A stretch of DNA of 64,000 nt from positions 12,416,001 through 12,480,000 of the forward strand of contig NZ_CP114040.1 of assembly GCF_026965555.1 (NCBI RefSeq), read 5' to 3'. The translations under genes and the position numbers were made by a program. A model generated the notes under the pieces. The model was not told the origin of the DNA, did no database searches, and saw nothing but the letters and a program-made list of their open reading frames with translations. The stretch's first letter is position 1; every line of letters begins with the position of its first letter. Shown in pieces: positions 60,276 through 64,000 of the stretch. The DNA is from Nannocystis punicea. GTDB lineage: Bacteria > Myxococcota_A > Polyangia > Nannocystales > Nannocystaceae.

Positions 60276-62513
60276 TCACGGCGCAGGGAGCTTGCGCTGG
60301 AGCGAGCGCAACTGCGTGCGGACCGTGGTGGCGTAGCGCGCCTTGGGGTCGAGTTCAAGGTAGCGCTCGTATGCGTGGACCGCGGTAGCGACCTCACCGA
60401 GCTCCTCTGCGATCACCCCGAGAGCCAGCTGCGCGTCGGCCAGGTCGGCATCGGCCTCGACCGCGGCCTTGGCCGCCGGCAAGGCCTCCGCGAACTTCCC
60501 CTGATCGAGGCGCGCGTTGGCCAGCAGCGTCTGCGCCTCCGCATAGCGCGGCGCCTCCGTCACCAGCTCCACCAGAGTCGCCTCGGCATCCTTCGCCTTG
60601 CCGTTCTTATACTGCTTCTGCGCCGCCTCGAGCTTCGCCTGCTGCTCCGGCGAGATCACCGACGCGGCCTTCGGCTCGGTCGTCTCCGGCGGCGTCTCCG
60701 CCTTGACCGGCTCCACCTTCGTCGGCGGCTCGGGCGCCGGCTTCGTCTCCTGTGTCACCGGCTCCGCCTTCGCGGGCTCCGCTTTCACCGGCGCCGCCAC
60801 CGGCTCCGGCGCCTGCGTACTCACCACCGCCGGTGCTGGCCTGTCCCTTGGGACATCTGCAGAACTCGGCCGCCACTGCAGCGCCGCCACCGCTGCCGCC
60901 GTCCCGACCGCCATCAACCCCCACGGCCACAGCGAGCGCCGCCGCGGCACCTCTTCCGCCGCCACCGCGAAGTTGGCCGCCGACAGCTGCGACGGCGCCG
61001 GCGCCGGGTTCACCCCCGAGTTCATCGCCAGCGTCTGCGCCACCAGATCGTTGAGCCGACCCAGGTCGGCCGCGCTGTCGGACAGCAGCGGTTGATTGCC
61101 GCTGTGCGACGGCTCGAACGAACTGATCGTCGGGATCGCCCCGCTGTGCTCGCGCTTGCGCACGATCACCGACGACGACGGCCGAGCCCGCGGCGCCGGC
61201 ACGTCGCGCGGCATCACCAGCTCGCCGACGGCCTCGGCGCTCGGCGCACCCATCGGCGACGCGATCGTGAACGGGCCCAGACGGTCGGTCACGCGGTCAG
61301 GATGACCCACGCCCCCCTCGTCTGGCGAGTCACCTGGCCCGTGAGACTCATCAGGAATGCCGCCGACCAGCACGTCGTCGTGCTCCGATCCGCTGGCTCC
61401 GGGGAACGGCTGCGGATACGCCGGCAGCGGCGGCAAGTCGGCGACCGCCACCGGCGGAGGCGTGACCTGCTCGGACGGGATCTGGATCGCCATCGACGTC
61501 GCCCTGTGTAAATCCCACAGCTCGAGGTTGCCGTCGACGGGCGTCTCCTGCGACCGCTCCTCGAGCGACGATTCGTGCGGCTCGAGCAGCAGCCCCTTGA
61601 AGTAGAGCTCGCTGACGATCTCGAGCGCCTCGAGGTCGTCGAGCCCGGAATCGTCGATCGCCTGGATGATCGTCCGCTTGGCGTTGAAGCGGCGGAGGAT
61701 CGTCTGCTCCTTCGGCGTCAGCTCCGCGTCCGACTTCGTCGCCAGGTTGGTGTCGACGATCAGTACGTGGTCGAGCGGCGGCAGGCCCTCGAGCAACCGG
61801 CCCCACTCGTCGACGCGGCGCATCCCCTCCATCAGCAGGCTCTGCGTCGACTCCTCGATCGTCGGCACCCGGCTGATCGACTTGAACTCGACCTCGAAGC
61901 GCCCATCGCTCAGCCCGAGCAGGCGGAACACCGCCGCGTCGGCCTGCAGGCGCCCCATCTGCGCATCGATCAACCGCCCGTCGCGGAACCACACCGTCGC
62001 CGGCCCGAGGTCCGTCTCGAACTCGATCGCCCCGCTCTTGCGGGAGATCTCGATCGTCTGCATCAGGTCGACGATCGCCATATCGGCGAGCTGCCCGCTG
62101 AACTTGGTGCGCGCGTCCTTCTTGCCGATCCGCTCCTGCTGCTTTCTTTGCAGCAGCATCTTCACGCGGACCATGATCTCTTTGACGTAGATCGGCCGGG
62201 TCAGGTAGTCGTCGACGCCCAGCTCGAGCCCGTGCACCTTGTCTTCCAGCTCGGTGGCGCTGGTGAGGAAGATGAAGGGGATCTGGCCCCACTTCGCGTG
62301 GCTCTTGACGATCCGGCAGAACTCGAAGCCGCTACCGTCGGGTAGCCGCGTATCCGACACGATCAGCTCGGGGTCCGTCAGGTCGAGGAACTGCAGCGCC
62401 TGCAGCATGTTCTCGGCCGCGGTGATGCTGTAGCCGGCCTTGCGGAGGCTGACCTCGAGCACCCGCCGCGTCCGTGAGTCGGCGTCGACGATCAGCAGGT
62501 TCTGCCGGGCCAT
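60276..62513 (-). CDS. response regulator receiver - PATAN (DUF4388) - TPR membrane protein
   Basis: A 745-residue protein. The receiver domain has phospho-acceptor Asp54 (IVSDTRLPDGSG), Thr84 and the usual acidic pair; the invariant Lys is replaced by Arg106 (YLTRPI), which would alter phospho-signalling. Residues about 140-210 (FSGQLADMAIVDLMQTIEIS, then KSGAIEFE) are a PATAN/DUF4388 domain, frequent in myxobacterial regulators. After a disordered stretch comes one membrane segment (SLWPWGLMAVGTAAAVAAL, about 521-541), Pro/Lys repeats and a C-terminal TPR block (620-745, AEATLVELVTEAPRYAEAQT). The TPR side is probably periplasmic. Exact palindrome at 60842. It directly precedes tsaD. Confidence 0.85.
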   Translation of the reverse strand: MARQNLLIVDADSRTRRVLEVSLRKAGYSITAAENMLQALQFLDLTDPELIVSDTRLPDGSGFEFCRIVKSHAKWGQIPFIFLTSATELEDKVHGLELGVDDYLTRPIYVKEIMVRVKMLLQRKQQERIGKKDARTKFSGQLADMAIVDLMQTIEISRKSGAIEFETDLGPATVWFRDGRLIDAQMGRLQADAAVFRLLGLSDGRFEVEFKSISRVPTIEESTQSLLMEGMRRVDEWGRLLEGLPPLDHVLIVDTNLATKSDAELTPKEQTILRRFNAKRTIIQAIDDSGLDDLEALEIVSELYFKGLLLEPHESSLEERSQETPVDGNLELWDLHRATSMAIQIPSEQVTPPPVAVADLPPLPAYPQPFPGASGSEHDDVLVGGIPDESHGPGDSPDEGGVGHPDRVTDRLGPFTIASPMGAPSAEAVGELVMPRDVPAPRARPSSSVIVRKREHSGAIPTISSFEPSHSGNQPLLSDSAADLGRLNDLVAQTLAMNSGVNPAPAPSQLSAANFAVAAEEVPRRRSLWPWGLMAVGTAAAVAALQWRPSSADVPRDRPAPAVVSTQAPEPVAAPVKAEPAKAEPVTQETKPAPEPPTKVEPVKAETPPETTEPKAASVISPEQQAKLEAAQKQYKNGKAKDAEATLVELVTEAPRYAEAQTLLANARLDQGKFAEALPAAKAAVEADADLADAQLALGVIAEELGEVATAVHAYERYLELDPKARYATTVRTQLRSLQRKLPAP
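60842..60855. repeat. iterated palindrome TGTCC-CTTG-GGACA in the response-regulator gene
   Basis: Exact copy just after the membrane segment; read ADVPRDRP. Confidence 0.8.
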
Positions 62514-62728
62514 GTGCCTTCACCTGCACGGGAATTTAGGGCCCCCCGGCTCCTCGACGCACCCGCTGCCCCCGACGTCTCCACGGCTTTTGAGACGATA
62601 GCAACCCCGCGAACCGGGCGGCAAGCGGCCGCGCCGCGCGCTGCCGGGGCAATATGTCCCAAAGGCCATGGACGTTAGTGCGCCTCTCGTGTTTTCCGTG
62701 CGCGGAGTTTCTCTGCTAGCTTGTCGCC
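62514..62728. other. divergent gap with a palindrome variant
   Basis: Between the response-regulator and rhomboid genes. TGTCCCAAAGGCCA at about 62655 is one base from exact. I could not assign promoter boxes. Confidence 0.35.
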
Positions 62729-63940
62729 GTGGCCGGGGAGCCGTCACATGTCGAGGAGGACACGTCGCCGCGAGACCCCCGGCGGGCGCGCGCAAAACCC
62801 CCGCCCGCCGCGCTCCCTCTCCCACCCGAGCCGCTGAGCGTCCGCCTCCGCCAGGCTCCAGTCACCGCCACATTGCTCGGCGTGTGCATCGTTCTCTACG
62901 CGATCACCTTTGTCGCCACGCTCGCCCAGTCGCCCGATCCACTGGACACCGCGCTGCGCAGCGTGTGGAGCCTGAGCCTCACGGACAGCACGGAGATCTT
63001 CCGCCAGCTCGGCGCCCTCGAGCTCTCGCGCGTGTGGCTGGACGGCGAGTGGTGGCGCGTCGCCTCCACCGGCCTGCTGCACGGCAGCCTGCTCCACCTC
63101 GTGCTCAACGGCATCGCCCTGCTCTCGGTCGGTGAATGGGTCGAGCAGGCGTGGGGCCATTTTCGCACCTTCGCGCTGTTCACGCTGGCGAGCCTCGGCG
63201 GCGCCCTCGCCTCTCTGGCCTGGTGCGAGTCGCCGATCGTCCTCGGCGCCTCCGCGGGGATTCTCGGTCAGGCCGGCGCGCTCTGGCTGGCGCGTCGCTG
63301 GGGCCCCGAGTCGATCCAGGAAAAACTCGCCCCGATCTCCGCGACCAGCCTGGCGATCCTGATCCTGATCTGCCTCGGCCTCGGCCTGCTGGTCCCCGGG
63401 ATCGCCCAGGCCGGGCACCTCGGCGGCCTGGCAGCCGGCCTCCTGCTCGGAGGCGCTTGGGTCGCCGGCAGGCCCTGGGTGAAGGGCACCCTCTCGCTCG
63501 CCCTCGCCCTCCTGCTCGGCGGCCTCGCGTGGCTCGGCGCGCATCCGACCCACCGCACCAACTACTACGCGATCCTCGGCTTCCGCATGCTCGCCGACGA
63601 CCACCCCGCCGACGCCCTCATCCTCTTTAATAGAGGGCTCGAACGCGACCCCGAAAACGCCAACTTCCGCAACGCCGTCGCCTATCAGTTGGCCCTCGAC
63701 GGCGTCGAGCTCGACCGCGCCGAGTCGCTCGCCCTGGCGGCGCTCAAGCCCGACCATCTCAACGCCAGCTACCTCGACACGCTCGGGTGGATCTGGTGTC
63801 GCCAGGGCCGCGCCGATTCCGGAACGCGAGTCTTGCACGCGGCCGCGTGGATTGCGAGCGAGCGTTTTCCAGAACTCGACGAACACCTCCCCGGCTGCGC
63901 CACGGCCGCAGCGCCGAGTGTTCCACGTGAAACACCCTGA
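62729..63940 (+). CDS. rhomboid intramembrane serine protease with C-terminal TPR
   Basis: A 403-residue membrane protease. LLHGSLLHLVLNGIALLSVG is the first active-site helix region, the catalytic Ser is in VLGASAGILGQAG (Ser175) and the catalytic His in GIAQAGHLGGLAAGLL (His230), so the dyad is intact. About six membrane segments are visible. After the last comes a soluble TPR-like region (FNRGLERDPENANFRNAVAY, then LNASYLDTLGWIWCRQGRAD). GTG start at 62729. Rhomboids cleave substrates within the membrane; the TPR tail may recruit them. A decayed copy of part of the TPR region follows the stop. Confidence 0.9.
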   Translation: MAGEPSHVEEDTSPRDPRRARAKPPPAALPLPPEPLSVRLRQAPVTATLLGVCIVLYAITFVATLAQSPDPLDTALRSVWSLSLTDSTEIFRQLGALELSRVWLDGEWWRVASTGLLHGSLLHLVLNGIALLSVGEWVEQAWGHFRTFALFTLASLGGALASLAWCESPIVLGASAGILGQAGALWLARRWGPESIQEKLAPISATSLAILILICLGLGLLVPGIAQAGHLGGLAAGLLLGGAWVAGRPWVKGTLSLALALLLGGLAWLGAHPTHRTNYYAILGFRMLADDHPADALILFNRGLERDPENANFRNAVAYQLALDGVELDRAESLALAALKPDHLNASYLDTLGWIWCRQGRADSGTRVLHAAAWIASERFPELDEHLPGCATAAAPSVPRETP

Positions 63941-64000
63941 GCCCGACCACTCAACGCCAGCTTCCTCGACAAAATCGGGTAAATCTGGTGCCCCCCAGGG
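63941..64000 (+). repeat. decayed copy of the rhomboid gene's TPR segment, cut by the window end
   Basis: Immediately after the stop, GCCCGACCACTCAACGCCAG and onward to the window end matches 63748-63806 in the gene over about 60 bp at roughly five bases in six, including CTCGACA, TCGGGT and ATCTGGTG. A one-base loss and a TAA break the frame. Confidence 0.8.

Noticed and set aside
1..64000. tRNA or rRNA genes
   Set aside because: I looked through the intergenic stretches for T-loop and rRNA-like sequences and found none; a covariance-model scan would be needed to be certain.

Overview
The window is very GC-rich, densely coding bacterial DNA that looks myxobacterial and most like the Nannocystaceae. 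The lineage reading is inference. It rests on an adjacent mglB-mglA pair (the gliding/polarity GTPase module of Myxococcota), Thr/Ser-stalk lipoproteins with MopE-type or Cys-rich heads, an ADYC-type lipoprotein, a very long Ser/Thr kinase fusion and a tandem dynamin pair. I recognise no tRNA, rRNA, CRISPR array or transposase.

Layout. 1-6.7 kb: a SWI2/SNF2 helicase (5' end outside the window), a CrtI-like FAD oxidoreductase, a decayed gene copy, a Thr-stalk lipoprotein and a Cys-containing orphan. 6.7-12.3 kb: a divided (two-gene) and a fused HTTM/partner membrane system, paralogous to each other. 12.5-16.2 kb: a TlpA-like lipoprotein, a SUMF1-domain lipoprotein, a repeat array and a Cys-rich lipoprotein. 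16.3-20.3 kb: a second Cys-rich lipoprotein, an S9 peptidase and the ADYC lipoprotein. 20.5-26.2 kb: a kinase-STAND-SUMF1 fusion, a small membrane protein and a conserved lipoprotein. 26.2-34.4 kb: an AddAB-like helicase/nuclease pair. 34.7-38.9 kb: a surface-polysaccharide cluster (O-antigen-ligase-like protein, GT2 glycosyltransferase, TylF-like methyltransferase, flippase-like protein). 39.0-40.7 kb: a HEAT-like protein and a frameshifted methyltransferase. 40.8-45.2 kb: dnaX-ybaB-recR, then mglB-mglA. 45.5-49.0 kb: two proline/alanine-rich membrane proteins. 49.1-54.9 kb: a degenerate M48-like protein overlapping two dynamin-family GTPases. 55.7-63.9 kb: rnhB, an ECF sigma factor, mutM, rsmA, tsaD, a response-regulator/PATAN/TPR protein and a rhomboid-TPR protein.

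Two patterns cut across the genes. First, the palindrome TGTCC-N4-GGACA occurs 20 times exactly by my reading, with a similar number of one-mismatch versions. It lies both between genes and inside reading frames, in all three codon phases. A rough composition-based estimate gives well under one expected copy in a window this size. Exact starts: 7548, 12469, 14673, 14749, 14833, 14910, 14989, 30233, 30371, 30506, 31079, 36790, 38242, 40242, 52986, 54517, 57914, 58924, 59176, 60842. This is a HIP1-like highly iterated palindrome.

Second, several genes are followed by decayed copies ('echoes') of their own 3' ends: addA (26420-26880), the gene ending at 47251 (four 136-bp units), the second dynamin (54886-55731, around a 71-77-bp array), the TylF-like gene (about 37450-37500), tsaD (58909-59220) and the rhomboid gene (63941-64000). 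A similar decayed copy lies upstream of the lipoprotein at 4641. These echoes account for most of the larger intergenic gaps and may be the least described feature of the window.
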